Shown here one piece after another: positions 50,827 through 60,683 of a stretch of DNA of 64,000 bases. Both the position numbers and the translations under genes were made by a program. The DNA is from Methylocapsa acidiphila B2 (lineage in GTDB: Bacteria > Pseudomonadota > Alphaproteobacteria > Rhizobiales > Beijerinckiaceae), in the NCBI RefSeq assembly GCF_000427445.1, contig NZ_KE386496.1:930001-994000 (forward strand), given 5' to 3'. The notes under the pieces were generated by a model that saw nothing but the letters and a program-made list of their open reading frames with translations, was not told the origin of the DNA and did not search any database. The first letter of the stretch is position 1. Each line of letters begins with the position of its first letter.

Positions 50827-52143
50827 CTATTCGTTCTCCTTTTTAGTCTCCTTGGGCGTACGGCGGGACAACTGCACCCCGACCATGGCCATCATGATCG
50901 TATTGACGACGATCGCCGGCAGGACGACGCCGGTGAGCCCATAGGGCTCGGCGAGGAAATAGCTGCAGACCACGCCTAAGAAAGAGAGCGCGCCATAGGT
51001 GTTCGCCGTGACGACATGGCGGTTGATGGCGGCAAGCGGGATCAGGAGCGTGCTCCACAACATCTCACCGACGATAGAGACCAGAAGCAGAGTGAAAAAC
51101 GGCTGCACGAGGCTGACCGCCCCTTTGGTCCAAAGCGACAGAATCCACCCGCCGAGAAAATAAAGGCTGACAAAATAAACAGCGGAAACTCCGGCCGAAG
51201 CGGCGAACTGCATCAACGCCAATCGCCGAAAAACGGCGATATTCCCCAAGCCGAACAAGCGCGAATATTCAGGCACGAGGGGCCAACCCATCACATTGGT
51301 CGCAGTCGTGCCGAGCCGCGCGAGGGTCCGGCAAGTCGAATAGGTGACGACGTCGAGGGGCCGGACGACCATTCCGAGAACCATGACCGGACCGCTGATC
51401 GCGAGCGTCTGGCCGAGAGTCTGCGACATGAAGCTGACCGAGGGATGAAACAAGCGCTTCACCTCAAGCCAGGACGCATGCCGCGTTCCTAGCTCCAGCC
51501 ATGGCGCGATCGCGCGGAGCCAAAAAATCATTAAAATGATGCTCAAAACACCGTCTACAATGATGATTGCGGCGGCGACGACGAGATCGCCTCCGAAAAC
51601 AGCGGCGACTGCGGTGACCAATCCGGTCGCAAGCCTACTCAAGGCCGCGATGGCCACCTCGGTGGCGGGGCGACCCGCGGCGCGCATGCCGCCGGACAAG
51701 AGCAGAAAATATTGGTAGAGGATGACGTTCATCAAAAGGAGAAAAAGCGCGAGCTTCGCCTGTCCTTCCGACACCTCGCCGAGATTCAGGAACGACCCGA
51801 GCCGGATGCTGAGAAGCGCGACGACGATCACAGCGACGACGCCGACCGCGACCATATTGAGCAGCATCAAGACGCTCTGATAGATGACGACGGCGCCGTG
51901 CTGATCCCCCTTCGCCACGCGCATCGTCATCTCGTTCTTCGCGCTCAGCGTGAAGCCAAAATCGCTGAAGGTCAGATAGACCGGGATCGCGGACAGGAGC
52001 AGCCAGACGCCGTAGCGTTCGGTTCCCCAGCCGAAAAGCAGGATCGGCACCAGGGCGATCTGCACGACGATGTTGACGACTTGATTGAAAATATGCGCGC
52101 CGAAGGTGAAGCCGACCCGGCGCAGCGAACTCGATGACGCCAT
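50827..52143 (-). CDS. MOP-superfamily flippase, Wzx/MATE-like
   Basis: 438 residues with about 12-14 hydrophobic helices, typical of lipid-linked oligosaccharide flippases. Conserved-looking features: VGFTFGAHIFNQVVNIVVQI at the start, GWGTERYGVWLLLSAIPVYL, GGMRAAGRPATEVAIAALSR. I chose ATG 52143; in-frame codons up to 52200 would overlap gmhB and lack a good Shine-Dalgarno sequence. Probably exports an O-antigen or exopolysaccharide unit. Confidence 0.82.
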   Translation of the reverse strand: MASSSSLRRVGFTFGAHIFNQVVNIVVQIALVPILLFGWGTERYGVWLLLSAIPVYLTFSDFGFTLSAKNEMTMRVAKGDQHGAVVIYQSVLMLLNMVAVGVVAVIVVALLSIRLGSFLNLGEVSEGQAKLALFLLLMNVILYQYFLLLSGGMRAAGRPATEVAIAALSRLATGLVTAVAAVFGGDLVVAAAIIIVDGVLSIILMIFWLRAIAPWLELGTRHASWLEVKRLFHPSVSFMSQTLGQTLAISGPVMVLGMVVRPLDVVTYSTCRTLARLGTTATNVMGWPLVPEYSRLFGLGNIAVFRRLALMQFAASAGVSAVYFVSLYFLGGWILSLWTKGAVSLVQPFFTLLLVSIVGEMLWSTLLIPLAAINRHVVTANTYGALSFLGVVCSYFLAEPYGLTGVVLPAIVVNTIMMAMVGVQLSRRTPKETKKENE

Positions 52144-52192
52144 TTGACTCTTTCGATCTGGAGAAAGCGTTGAAGGCGATGCCTCGGCGGAC

Positions 52193-52747
52193 TTAAACAT
52201 CTTCGCGCGCCAAATGGCGAGCGACTTCCTCGGCGGCCTCGATGAGATCGCGGCAAACCGGCGCGGCGATGGAGCGCGCGTAATCGACGTCCAAATGACC
52301 ATGGCCGGTGGTGACGAGAATCCCCTTCGCGCCGACCGCGACGGCGAGATCTATGTCGCTCCGCTTGTCCCCGATCACAAAGGAACGCGCCGGATCTATA
52401 TCGAGATCTTGGACCGCGGATCGAATCATGCCGGGAAGCGGTTTGCGACAAGCGCAGCTCTCATCCGGCGCGTGAGGGCACATATACCAACCAGCGATCG
52501 TCACGCCCTCCTGCGCCAAAAGCGCTTCCAGCCTTCGTTCGACGGCATGCGCCTGGTCGATGGAAAAATAGCCGCGCCCGACGCCCGATTGATTTGAGAC
52601 GATCACGAAAGGGAAAGCGTACTTGGCCATGGCGCGCAGGCCTTCCGCGGCGCCTTCGAGCAGAACAACCTGCTCGGGATCGCCGAGGTAGTTTTTCTCG
52701 ACGATGATCGTCCCGTCACGATCGAGGAAGATAGCTGGAGACGGCAT
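52193..52747 (-). CDS. gmhB: D-glycero-beta-D-manno-heptose 1,7-bisphosphate 7-phosphatase
   Basis: HAD-superfamily phosphatase, 184 residues, third step of ADP-heptose synthesis for LPS core. Motif I LDRDGTI, motif II SNQSGVGRGYF, zinc-binding loop CPHAPDESCACRKP, and motif IV GDKRSDIDLA. ATG 52747 has AAGG about 8 nt upstream. Divergent from hldD, which acts later in the same pathway. Confidence 0.93.
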   Translation of the reverse strand: MPSPAIFLDRDGTIIVEKNYLGDPEQVVLLEGAAEGLRAMAKYAFPFVIVSNQSGVGRGYFSIDQAHAVERRLEALLAQEGVTIAGWYMCPHAPDESCACRKPLPGMIRSAVQDLDIDPARSFVIGDKRSDIDLAVAVGAKGILVTTGHGHLDVDYARSIAAPVCRDLIEAAEEVARHLAREDV

Positions 52748-53016
52748 GCCGAGCCTTGAAAGGGGAGACAAGGCCGCGCCCGTCAAAGTTGAGCGTTTGC
52801 GCGAGCGACGCAGCCTTTTCATGTTGCGACGCCGTTTTAACCCGAGTCCACCGAGGCGTCCATAGGTTAGGCGTAAGCACATTCAAAGCGTAGTCGCGCT
52901 GCGTCAACTTGCGGAAACTGACTCCGCGCGATATTCCTCGGCTCGTCGCATACGCGCTATCCATAAGGCGGCGCCGATCTCCCGCTCCGCCGCTCATCGT
53001 CACATTGAGGTCGTAA

Positions 53017-53997
53017 ATGATTCTCGTCACCGGCGCCGCTGGCTTCATCGGATCAAATCTCGTCGCGGATCTGAACGAGGCCGGGCGCGACGACATCATT
53101 GCCTGTGACTGGCTCTCTGACGATGGCCGCTGGGAAAACCTGAGCAAGCGCTCGTTTCATGATCTGCTTTTGCCTGAGCAATTGGAGGGAGTTCTCGCCT
53201 CCGCGAAAGGCAAGCGGATCGACGCCGTGCTTCATATGGGCGCCATTAGCGCGACGACCGCGACCGACGGCAATTTGGTGCTGAAGCGAAATTATCAATA
53301 CACGAAGATGTTATGGGAGTGGTGCGCCGCCAATGGCGCGACCTTTGTCTACGCCTCCTCCGCCGCGACCTACGGCGATCGCACCGATCATTTCGATGAC
53401 CGTTTGGACTATGAGGGGCTCCGCCAGCTAAGGCCTCTGAACCTCTATGGCTGGAGCAAACATATGTTCGATCTGTTTGCGGTCAAATCCACAGACCCGG
53501 CGCCGCCACATTGGTACGGGCTCAAGTTCTTCAATGTTTTCGGGCCGAATGAATATCACAAGGAGAGCATGCGCAGCGTTGTGTGCAAGCTCGCCCCAGA
53601 CATATTGCTCGGCAAGCCGGCGAAACTGTTCAAGTCGCACCGGCCCGACTTTTCCGACGGCGGACAGACGCGAGACTTTATTTTTGTTTATGACGTGTGC
53701 AAGGCCGTCCTCCATTTCGCAAGAGGAGAAGCCGAGTCCGGAATCTACAATGTTGGCACCGGGCAGGCGCGGTCCTTTGCCGATCTAGTCTCGGCGGCCT
53801 ATCGCGCCGCGGGCCACGAACCCAACATTGAATATATCGACATGCCGATGGAGCTGAGAAGCCGCTACCAATATTTCACAGAGGCGAGCACTGATAAGCT
53901 ACGATCGGCGGGTTACAACCTACCATTTCTCAAGCTCGAGGAAGCGGTAGAGATCTACGTCAAGCAACATCTGGCGGCGGAAGACCGCTACAGATAG
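53017..53997 (+). CDS. hldD: ADP-L-glycero-D-manno-heptose 6-epimerase
   Basis: NADP-dependent extended SDR epimerase, 326 residues, last step of ADP-L-glycero-beta-D-manno-heptose synthesis. VTGAAGFIGSNL nucleotide-binding motif, YGWSKHMFD catalytic Tyr-Lys, LKFFNVFGPNEYHK, QTRDFIFVYD. GAGG lies before ATG 53017. Other pathway genes (gmhA, hldE) are not in the window. Confidence 0.95.
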   Translation: MILVTGAAGFIGSNLVADLNEAGRDDIIACDWLSDDGRWENLSKRSFHDLLLPEQLEGVLASAKGKRIDAVLHMGAISATTATDGNLVLKRNYQYTKMLWEWCAANGATFVYASSAATYGDRTDHFDDRLDYEGLRQLRPLNLYGWSKHMFDLFAVKSTDPAPPHWYGLKFFNVFGPNEYHKESMRSVVCKLAPDILLGKPAKLFKSHRPDFSDGGQTRDFIFVYDVCKAVLHFARGEAESGIYNVGTGQARSFADLVSAAYRAAGHEPNIEYIDMPMELRSRYQYFTEASTDKLRSAGYNLPFLKLEEAVEIYVKQHLAAEDRYR

Positions 53998-54041
53998 TGA
54001 GGGCGATCAGGCGACTCGTCTGCTCGGCCTGTAGCGAAATC

Positions 54042-55178
54042 TTATTGCGGCGCCCGCATCGCGGCCGTCGAGGCCAGCAGAGCCGCGCGCGCAGCCGCCG
54101 CGACTTCATCGACGCGGATCGAAGCGATGCCCTCGGTGCGGTGAATGATCGTGTGGCGGGCGCCATAGGGATGCCACTGCCTCGGCTCGTTGACGTCGCC
54201 GAAGAGCCCAACGCAAGTGACGCCGCAGGCGGCTGCGAGATGCAATGGTCCTGAGTCATGGCCGATAAACAAGCGGGCGTCTTGCAACGCCGCCGCACTT
54301 TCGCGCGGGAGAAGACGGCCGCACGCATTCACCACCTCGCTCGGCCAATGCTGCGTGATTGGCGCGACGCAGGCGGCGTCATCAGGCGCTCCCACGACCA
54401 GCAAACCGTACCCGCCGAGATCGCCCGCGAGATCGTCCAAAAGCCAGCTCCAATTTGCCTCGCCCCATAACTTGGCCGGGTCTTTTCCGCCCATGTTGAT
54501 GGCGATATAGGGCCTGCCGTTGAAGGGAGCGATGATTTGCGCAGCGACCTCCCGCTCCTGGGCGGTCAGCCGCAAATCCCAGCTAGCGGGATTCTCTAAA
54601 TCGACAGCCCCGAGGTCGGCGATTGTGCGGGATAGCCGGACGCATTCCGGCTCGAGCTCGCCGGTGTCGGGATCCCTGCGGCACAAGCGCAAATCCTTGG
54701 TTGTCGGCGCGCCGATAATGCGGGTGAACCCGCAGAGGAAGAAAAAGACGATATCGCGATAGACCGAGAATTCGCCGCGCGGCGCCGACAGATAAATCAG
54801 GGTCGAGGCGCCGAATTTCCGCAGCCTCCAAGACAGGGCAAGCAGCTTGCTGATCGATCGCAACCCGACCGGATAAGGGATCGCGCCGTCGATCAGCCCG
54901 GAATTCGCCAAGATGGCCTCAAGCGGCGCCGCCTTGGTCGAGACCGGGAAATTAGTCAATACATAGCGCTCGGCGTCGGGGAAGGCCTCCGCGACCTTGT
55001 GGAGGCAAGGCAGAGCGACAATGGTGTCGCCAAGGCTGCCCAAGCGATAGATCAGGATCCGCTGGTCCGACTTTTTCGTCTGACTCAACGACGACGCCTT
55101 TGCTATTCCCTGTCCGCGGTCACGGCGCCGCCCATCGCCAAACGACCCGTCGCCGCCTCCCGGCTCGCCCTCAGACAT
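54042..55178 (-). CDS. Glycosyltransferase family 9 (heptosyltransferase-like)
   Basis: 378 residues from ATG 55178. The N-terminal GT-B domain starts with ILIYRLGSLGDTIVALPCL; the C-terminal domain has INMGGKDPAKLW, the acceptor-site IGHDSGPLHLAAACG and HPYGARHTII. Transfers a heptose or related sugar to the LPS core; the exact linkage cannot be inferred. The start is uncertain: about 40 residues of Gly/Arg-rich sequence precede the domain. Convergent with hldD, 44 nt between stop codons. Confidence 0.88.
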   Translation of the reverse strand: MSEGEPGGGDGSFGDGRRRDRGQGIAKASSLSQTKKSDQRILIYRLGSLGDTIVALPCLHKVAEAFPDAERYVLTNFPVSTKAAPLEAILANSGLIDGAIPYPVGLRSISKLLALSWRLRKFGASTLIYLSAPRGEFSVYRDIVFFFLCGFTRIIGAPTTKDLRLCRRDPDTGELEPECVRLSRTIADLGAVDLENPASWDLRLTAQEREVAAQIIAPFNGRPYIAINMGGKDPAKLWGEANWSWLLDDLAGDLGGYGLLVVGAPDDAACVAPITQHWPSEVVNACGRLLPRESAAALQDARLFIGHDSGPLHLAAACGVTCVGLFGDVNEPRQWHPYGARHTIIHRTEGIASIRVDEVAAAARAALLASTAAMRAPQ

Positions 55179-55720
55179 GGTCCTCGCCGTCCAACTGCAC
55201 AATCTTCGCCTCGCCCAATCGACGATATCGGTCCTGATTTTCTCGAGCCGAAGCCAAAACTGGCCGGAGTCGAAATATTTAGTCAATTTCCGAGCATTGG
55301 GCATTGGCTTTCCCAGCATTCTCGCCGACGTCGCTTTTCGTAGCCGAGGAAGCGAGGCCGAAACATGCGAATTGACAGCCCTCTAAGCGCCCTAAGTCCA
55401 AAAGGGCGAGATCGCATCGCAACTCAGGTTTTTGGAGAAGAACCTTGTCGCGAAGTTGGTCCGCCATCGAGGCCCGCCGCCTCGACGCGCTGGGATTGCT
55501 CAGGACAAGGAACGGCTCACTCAAGATAAACGAAGCTGTGCCGAGCTTGTGACGTATAATTGTTATATTAACATGAAGCTCGTCCCAAACGAAAGTATTT
55601 CGCGACCTAGAGAAAAGGCCGCTTTGACCAGGGTCTTCACAATTTTTGAATAGATACAAGTCAAAATTGCAGCTTAGGCGCGCGGTCGGCATGGGCTATC
55701 CCGCCTCGCTCCTTTGTTGC
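55179..55720. other. Intergenic region with an AT-rich patch
   Basis: About 540 nt upstream of the GT9 gene and downstream of gmk. An AT-rich patch (55553-55572, including TATAAT and TTATATTAA) stands out. A 73-codon + frame at 55432-55653 has no coding character. No RNA gene recognised. Confidence 0.45.
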
Positions 55721-56377
55721 TTATCGATTCGCCAGCAATTTCTCGACAAAGGCGCTGATTCCTTGCTGGGCGCGGGTCGCCCGACGCCGCTCCGCGGTCA
55801 GGATTGCATGCAAATCGTCAAAGGTGCTTTGCAGATCGGCGTTGATCAGAACATAGTCATATTGCGTCCAGCGCCTGATTTCATTGCGCGCATTATCCAA
55901 CCGGCGCGCAATGACATCAGGAGGATCTTCGGCGCGGCGTTCGAGGCGCGAGCGCAATTCCGCGATCGAGGGCGGAAGGATGAAGATTGTCACGACGTCC
56001 GAACCGACCGCCTGCCTGACCTGCTGCGTGCCCTGATAGTCGATGTCGAAGAGAACGTCGCGGCCTTGCGCCAGCACTTTCTCGACCGGCTCGCGCGGGG
56101 TCCCGTAAAAATTGCCATGGACTTCCGCCCATTCGAGTAGCTCGCCGGCGTCGCGTAGAGCCTCGAACTGCTTCTTGCTGATGAATGTATAGTGAATCCC
56201 GTCGACCTCGCTCGACCGGCGCGACCGAGTGGTGACGGAAATCGACAAGGTGAGATCGAGCTCCTTGGTCTGGAGCAGCATCCTCGTCAAAGTCGTCTTC
56301 CCCGCGCCGGACGGCGACGACAGAATCAACATCAAGCCGCGCCGCGGAAGCCCCGGCTCGCTTTGCGTCCGTATCAT
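55721..56377 (-). CDS. gmk: Guanylate kinase
   Basis: Phosphorylates GMP and dGMP. 218 residues; P-loop SSPSGAGKTT around residues 20-29, GMP-binding TTRSRRSSEVDGIHYTF, and DIDYQGTQQVR. Follows yicC by 52 nt in the same direction, the usual pairing in proteobacteria. Confidence 0.97.
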   Translation of the reverse strand: MIRTQSEPGLPRRGLMLILSSPSGAGKTTLTRMLLQTKELDLTLSISVTTRSRRSSEVDGIHYTFISKKQFEALRDAGELLEWAEVHGNFYGTPREPVEKVLAQGRDVLFDIDYQGTQQVRQAVGSDVVTIFILPPSIAELRSRLERRAEDPPDVIARRLDNARNEIRRWTQYDYVLINADLQSTFDDLHAILTAERRRATRAQQGISAFVEKLLANR

Positions 56378-56429
56378 TTCTTAACTCGCAAAGCTCGGCC
56401 CGCGAAGCGCGCGTTCGTCCGCATGAGGC

Positions 56430-57311
56430 CTACTCGATATTCTGAATCTGCTCGCGAAACTGCTCTATCTCGACACGAAGCTCGAGGCCAAGTGCAGTCA
56501 GGCTCGCATCGTTTGATTTCGCGCAAAGCGTGTTCGCCTCGCGCCCCAGTTCCTGCGCGAGAAAATCAAGCCTGCGCCCGACCGCGCCTCCCGCTCCAAG
56601 AAGATCGCGCGCCGCCGCCGCATGAGCAGCCAAACGGTCCAGCTCTTCGCGGATATCCGCCTTCGCGGCGAGCATGAGAGCCTCCTGATGCAGACGATTC
56701 TGATCGAGACCCGCATGTCCGGCGAGGGCGGCGAGCGACTGCTCGAGACGCGCGCGCACCGCTTCCGGCTTGCGGCCCGGGCAGAGCTCGGCGGCTTGCG
56801 TCAGCCTGGCGATGTGATCGAGACGCTCGCTCAGCACGGCGGCGAGCGCTGCGCCTTCGCGCAGCCGCATTGCGGTCAAAGCTTCGAGCGCCTCATCCAG
56901 TCCGGCGATCGCCGACGCCCGCGCCCGAAACATTTCCGCTTCGGTCTCGGCCGCATCGGCAACTTCGACGACGCCGCGCACGGCGAGCAACCCGTCGAGC
57001 GTCGCTGGCGCGACGGCGCCCTGGAGGTCCACCCCCGCGACCGCGGTCACAAGCCTTTGCAATAGATCGTGGTTGACGCGAATTTCGGGACCCGTCGATT
57101 CGCGCTGCGCCGTCAACGAGGCGTAGATTGTCCCGCGCGCGAGCTTTTGGGTGATTCTCAATCGGGCGTCGGGCTCGATCGGATCAAAGCCTTGCGCAAG
57201 GCGAAGCCTGACGTCGAGCCCCTTGGCGTTGACCGACTTGAGCTCCCAGCTCCAACGGCAGGCTCCGACAGTTCCCGACGCTCCGGCAAAGCCGGTCATG
57301 CTGGCGATCAT
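56430..57311 (-). CDS. yicC: YicC family protein (endoribonuclease-like)
   Basis: 293 residues. Typical N terminus IASMTGFAGASG and SWELKSVNAKGLDVRLRL; the C-terminal DUF1732 part has DFLAQELGREANTLCAKS and the ending ELRVEIEQFREQIQNIE. E. coli YicC is reported as a broad RNase that affects RyhB; otherwise little known. ATG 57311 starts the conserved MIASMTGFA; the longer upstream frame is not conserved. Confidence 0.93.
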   Translation of the reverse strand: MIASMTGFAGASGTVGACRWSWELKSVNAKGLDVRLRLAQGFDPIEPDARLRITQKLARGTIYASLTAQRESTGPEIRVNHDLLQRLVTAVAGVDLQGAVAPATLDGLLAVRGVVEVADAAETEAEMFRARASAIAGLDEALEALTAMRLREGAALAAVLSERLDHIARLTQAAELCPGRKPEAVRARLEQSLAALAGHAGLDQNRLHQEALMLAAKADIREELDRLAAHAAAARDLLGAGGAVGRRLDFLAQELGREANTLCAKSNDASLTALGLELRVEIEQFREQIQNIE

Positions 57312-57426
57312 CTTAGAATTCAACGCTACAGCCCCATGACCCGTCGCCGCACCATAGGGCTGAGGCGGCTCCCACTCAAGGTGGCGGCCGCCCATCTTTC
57401 TCGCTTCGGCCGCCCCGAGACGACCG

Positions 57427-58341
57427 TCAGGATTTCGGGAAGTCGAGCCCCATCTCACGATAGCGCTCCGGATCATCCGGCCAGTTCTCGCGCACCTTGA
57501 CGAATAGAAAGAGATGAACGGTTTGCTCGGCCGCGGCCATGATTTCCTTGCGCGCCGCCGTCCCGATCGCCTTGATCGTGCGACCGCCTTCTCCAATCAC
57601 GATCTTCTTATGGCCTTCGCGCATGACATAGATAGTCTGCTCGACCCTGGCCGAACCATCCGGCATGTCCTTCCAAAGCTCGGTCTCGACGGTCGATTGG
57701 TAAGGCAGCTCGTCATGCAAGCGCTCGAAGATCTTTTCACGGGTGATTTCCGCGGCGAGAGATCGCAAGGGCGCGTCGGAAATCTGGTCTTCCGGATAAA
57801 GCCAGGGCCCCGCCGGCATCAATGCGCCAAGCGCTTGCTTAAACTTGGGGACGCCATGGCCACGCAGGGCTGAGATCATGAATGTGTCGGAAAAAGGCAG
57901 TGCTGCGTTGAGCGCGGCGGCGAGGTCGAGAAGTCGCGGCGGCTCGACCGTGTCGATCTTATTCAAGACGAGGATTTTCACCGCGCGAACTTGCCCGAGG
58001 CCCGCGAGAATGGCGTCGACCTCCTCGTCCCTGCCCTTTCGCGCATCGACAAGCAAAGCGACCGCGTCGGCGTCCCCGGCGCCGCTCCAGGCTGAGCTCA
58101 CCATCGCTCTATCGAGGCGCCGCTTCGGCGCGAATATGCCGGGCGTGTCGACGAAGATGATCTGTGCGCCGCCATCGAGGGCGATCCCACGCACCAGCGT
58201 GCGCGTGGTTTGAACCTTGCGCGAGACGATCGAGACTTTCGCTCCGACGAGCTGATTGATCAGCGTCGATTTTCCCGCATTCGGCGCGCCGATGAGAGCG
58301 ACGAAGCCACAACGGGTCTTGACGTCGATGTCCGCGTTCAC
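57427..58341 (-). CDS. era: GTPase Era
   Basis: 16S rRNA-binding GTPase for 30S maturation. 304 residues; G1 IGAPNAGKST, G3 DTPGI, G4 NKID, C-terminal KH domain with KIVIGEGGRTIKAIG. GTG at 58341 overlaps the rnc stop by 4 nt, the usual coupling; the frame upstream runs antisense-like through rnc and is discarded. Confidence 0.96.
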   Translation of the reverse strand: MNADIDVKTRCGFVALIGAPNAGKSTLINQLVGAKVSIVSRKVQTTRTLVRGIALDGGAQIIFVDTPGIFAPKRRLDRAMVSSAWSGAGDADAVALLVDARKGRDEEVDAILAGLGQVRAVKILVLNKIDTVEPPRLLDLAAALNAALPFSDTFMISALRGHGVPKFKQALGALMPAGPWLYPEDQISDAPLRSLAAEITREKIFERLHDELPYQSTVETELWKDMPDGSARVEQTIYVMREGHKKIVIGEGGRTIKAIGTAARKEIMAAAEQTVHLFLFVKVRENWPDDPERYREMGLDFPKS

Positions 58342-59048
58342 GCCACGCCCTTTCGGCTGATTTGTTCGATGCCCTCGCGGGAGATGAAATCCGCCGCGGC
58401 GGATTGTTCCGCCAAACGTTTCGCCGAGCCGCGCGCCACGGCAGGCGTAAAGCCCTGAATTTCGACCGCAATGGTGAATTCGGGCGCGTGATCGGGTCCC
58501 GAGCGCCCGATCTCGCGATAAAGCGGCGTCGGCAATCCCCGCGCCTGCGCCCATTCCTGCAAGGCCGTCTTGGGATCCCGCAAGGGCCGCCGCGGTGAGC
58601 GCATCCGGGCCTCGAAGGCCTCACGCACGACGCCTTTGGCCGCCGCGTAGCCGGCGTCGAGAAAGATTGCGCCGATGATCGATTCGCAAATGTCGCCGAG
58701 GATCGCGGTCTTGGTGAAATCCTCCTGCCTTTCGCTTTCGCCGAGGCGAATAAAGGCTTGCGTCCCCCATTCGAGCGCGACCTCGGCGCAAGTCTCTTTG
58801 CGGACGAGATCCGCGAGGCGGCGCGACAATTCGCCTTCCTCCGCGGAGGGAAAGGACTCGTAGAGCATTTCCGAAATGACAAGCCCGAGCACCCGATCGC
58901 CGAGAAATTCGAGCCGCTGATAAGTTTCGCGCCGGGATCCGTTCACGGCGCTCATATGGGTCAAGGCGGCGTTGATGAGGCCGCGATCGGCGAATCTATG
59001 GCCAATGCGGGCCTCCAGCGCGCCGACGTCCAGAGCCTGTCGCGTCAT
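58338..59048 (-). CDS. rnc: Ribonuclease III
   Basis: Double-stranded RNA endonuclease processing rRNA precursors. 236 residues; the signature ETYQRLEFLGDRVLGLVIS with catalytic Glu/Asp, second acidic cluster GDICESIIGAIFLDAG, and a C-terminal dsRBD (DPKTALQEWAQARGLP, ARGSAKRLAEQSAA). Starts 1 nt after lepB ends. Confidence 0.97.
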   Translation of the reverse strand: MTRQALDVGALEARIGHRFADRGLINAALTHMSAVNGSRRETYQRLEFLGDRVLGLVISEMLYESFPSAEEGELSRRLADLVRKETCAEVALEWGTQAFIRLGESERQEDFTKTAILGDICESIIGAIFLDAGYAAAKGVVREAFEARMRSPRRPLRDPKTALQEWAQARGLPTPLYREIGRSGPDHAPEFTIAVEIQGFTPAVARGSAKRLAEQSAAADFISREGIEQISRKGVA

Positions 59049-59049
59049 C

Positions 59050-59907
59050 CTAATTCACTGGCTTCAGCATCCGGCCGAACCGCACCGTCCACGGCCATTC
59101 CCAGACCGCCCAGAAAGGCCCTTTGATGGACCAGAAGATGACCTCCGCCCGTCCGACCAAATTTTCAAACGGCACATAGCCGACGCCGTTCTCGTCCGGC
59201 GAATAGCGGCTGTCGGTGGAATTGTCGCGATTATCGCCCATCATAAAGTAATGCCCGGGGGGCACTTCATAGACTTCGGTATTGTCCTTGAAGCCCGTAT
59301 CGCCTTGAATTTCGATGATCGTGTGCTTCACTCCGCCCGGCAGGGTCTCCTCATAGGTCGGAACATCGGTTTCACGACCGTAGAAATCTTCCGTGTGGGC
59401 CTTGGCGATCGGCTGGCGCGGCGTGATCTCACCATTGATATAGAGACGGCCCTCGCGCATTTGGATCCGGTCGCCGGGCAGGCCGATCACGCGCTTAATG
59501 TAATCCGTCTGACCGTCGCGCGGCAGCTTGAACACGACCACATCGCCGCGCTTAGGCGGCGAAGCGAAAATGCGGCCGGAGAGCAACGACGCGGGCAGAC
59601 AATAAGATCTGACTTCGGTCCTGGAATCCACGAATATTTGCTTGCCGACGTCCAAAACATTCGGGACGCAGGGGAATGAATACCTGGAATAGCCGTAGGC
59701 ATATTTGGACACGAAGAGATAATCGCCGATCAGCAGGGTCGGGATCATCGAGCCCGAGGGGATGTTGAAGGGCTGGAACAAGAAAGTGCGGACCACGAGC
59801 GCGATGAGAAGGGCCTGCAGCGCGACTTTCGCAGCATCGCCCCAACCGCCTTCCTTTGCGCGATCCGCCTCGTCGCTCTTTTCCTTCAACCGCACTGGCT
59901 CACTCAT
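59050..59907 (-). CDS. lepB: Signal peptidase I
   Basis: Inner-membrane serine peptidase that removes signal peptides. 285 residues; one N-terminal transmembrane segment (VALQALLIALVVRTFLF), catalytic Ser53 in IPSGSMIPTL, catalytic Lys in DYIKRVIGLPGD, box E GDNRDNSTDSR. Heads the lepB-rnc-era run. Confidence 0.96.
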   Translation of the reverse strand: MSEPVRLKEKSDEADRAKEGGWGDAAKVALQALLIALVVRTFLFQPFNIPSGSMIPTLLIGDYLFVSKYAYGYSRYSFPCVPNVLDVGKQIFVDSRTEVRSYCLPASLLSGRIFASPPKRGDVVVFKLPRDGQTDYIKRVIGLPGDRIQMREGRLYINGEITPRQPIAKAHTEDFYGRETDVPTYEETLPGGVKHTIIEIQGDTGFKDNTEVYEVPPGHYFMMGDNRDNSTDSRYSPDENGVGYVPFENLVGRAEVIFWSIKGPFWAVWEWPWTVRFGRMLKPVN

Positions 59908-60241
59908 CTTGGTTATCTTTCTCGAGCATTTTCCATCGAAGCCGAGGCCGCATCAAGAACCGCCGCGGCAAACGAAAGTCTGTGTTTTAAAGGCTCGGCC
60001 GCCCGCCGCTATTCGATTGTGCGCCGAAATGGTGCGGACTTTGCTTAGGGCGCGCCGTCGGACAGAATAGCCGCTCATTACCATGCGACGAAACGCGGGT
60101 ATAGAGCATGCGTTGAGGGCCAAAACCACGCGCGGCGGATCAGAAAAAAGTGAAGCCGGCCATAGGCCAAGGTTTTCCTCACGCCCGTTCGATCCGTTTT
60201 CTTCCAAACGGCGGATCGTTTGATCCACAATTATCTTGATC
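59908..60241. other. acpS-lepB spacer with no supportable gene
   Basis: 334 nt. A minus-strand frame of 107 codons (59953-60276) overlaps the 3' end of acpS and has no coding signature. A 6-bp hairpin CCGTTT-TCTTCC-AAACGG (60194-60211) lies 30 nt past the acpS stop; it lacks a T-tract. The promoter of lepB probably lies here. Confidence 0.45.
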
Positions 60242-60679
60242 TCAAGGGCCGGCGTCGCTCGGCGCTCCGTCGACAATGGCCGCGTCTTCCAACGCCTCGA
60301 TAATGACCTGCGCTTGCGCTAGCGGATATTCGTCGGTCAGGGTCAGATGAATAATTGCGCGGCGTCCCGACGGCGTCAATTTGGCCAACCGGGCCGCGGC
60401 GCCCCCCGTCAATCGCATCGTGGGCTTGCCTGACGGCAAATTAACGACGCCCAATTCGCGCCAGGCGACGCCGACTCGCAGCCCCGTGCCGAGGGCTTTG
60501 GCGCAGGCCTCCTTGGCGGCGAAGCGCTTGGCGTAGGAGGCCGCCCGCCCCGTCCGGCCGTCGGATTTTCGCCGCTCGACCTCAGTGAAGCAACGATTGA
60601 CGAATCGCTCGCCAAAGCGGTCTAGCGCACGCTCGATGCGCCGAATATCGCAAAGGTCATTGCCGAAACCAATGATCAT
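60242..60679 (-). CDS. acpS: Holo-[acyl-carrier-protein] synthase
   Basis: Attaches 4'-phosphopantetheine from CoA to ACP. 145 residues from ATG 60679; metal-binding Asp in [13 protein letters not shown] and Glu in [16 protein letters not shown]. The upstream frame overlaps pdxJ. Starts 4 nt after the pdxJ stop, the usual pair. Confidence 0.95.
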   Translation of the reverse strand: MIIGFGNDLCDIRRIERALDRFGERFVNRCFTEVERRKSDGRTGRAASYAKRFAAKEACAKALGTGLRVGVAWRELGVVNLPSGKPTMRLTGGAAARLAKLTPSGRRAIIHLTLTDEYPLAQAQVIIEALEDAAIVDGAPSDAGP

Positions 60680-60683
60680 TCGC

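Noticed and set aside
55432-55653. 73-codon + frame in the GT9-gmk gap
   Set aside because: No Shine-Dalgarno sequence, basic low-complexity product, crosses the AT-rich patch.
59953-60276. 107-codon minus-strand frame
   Set aside because: Overlaps acpS end; no coding character.
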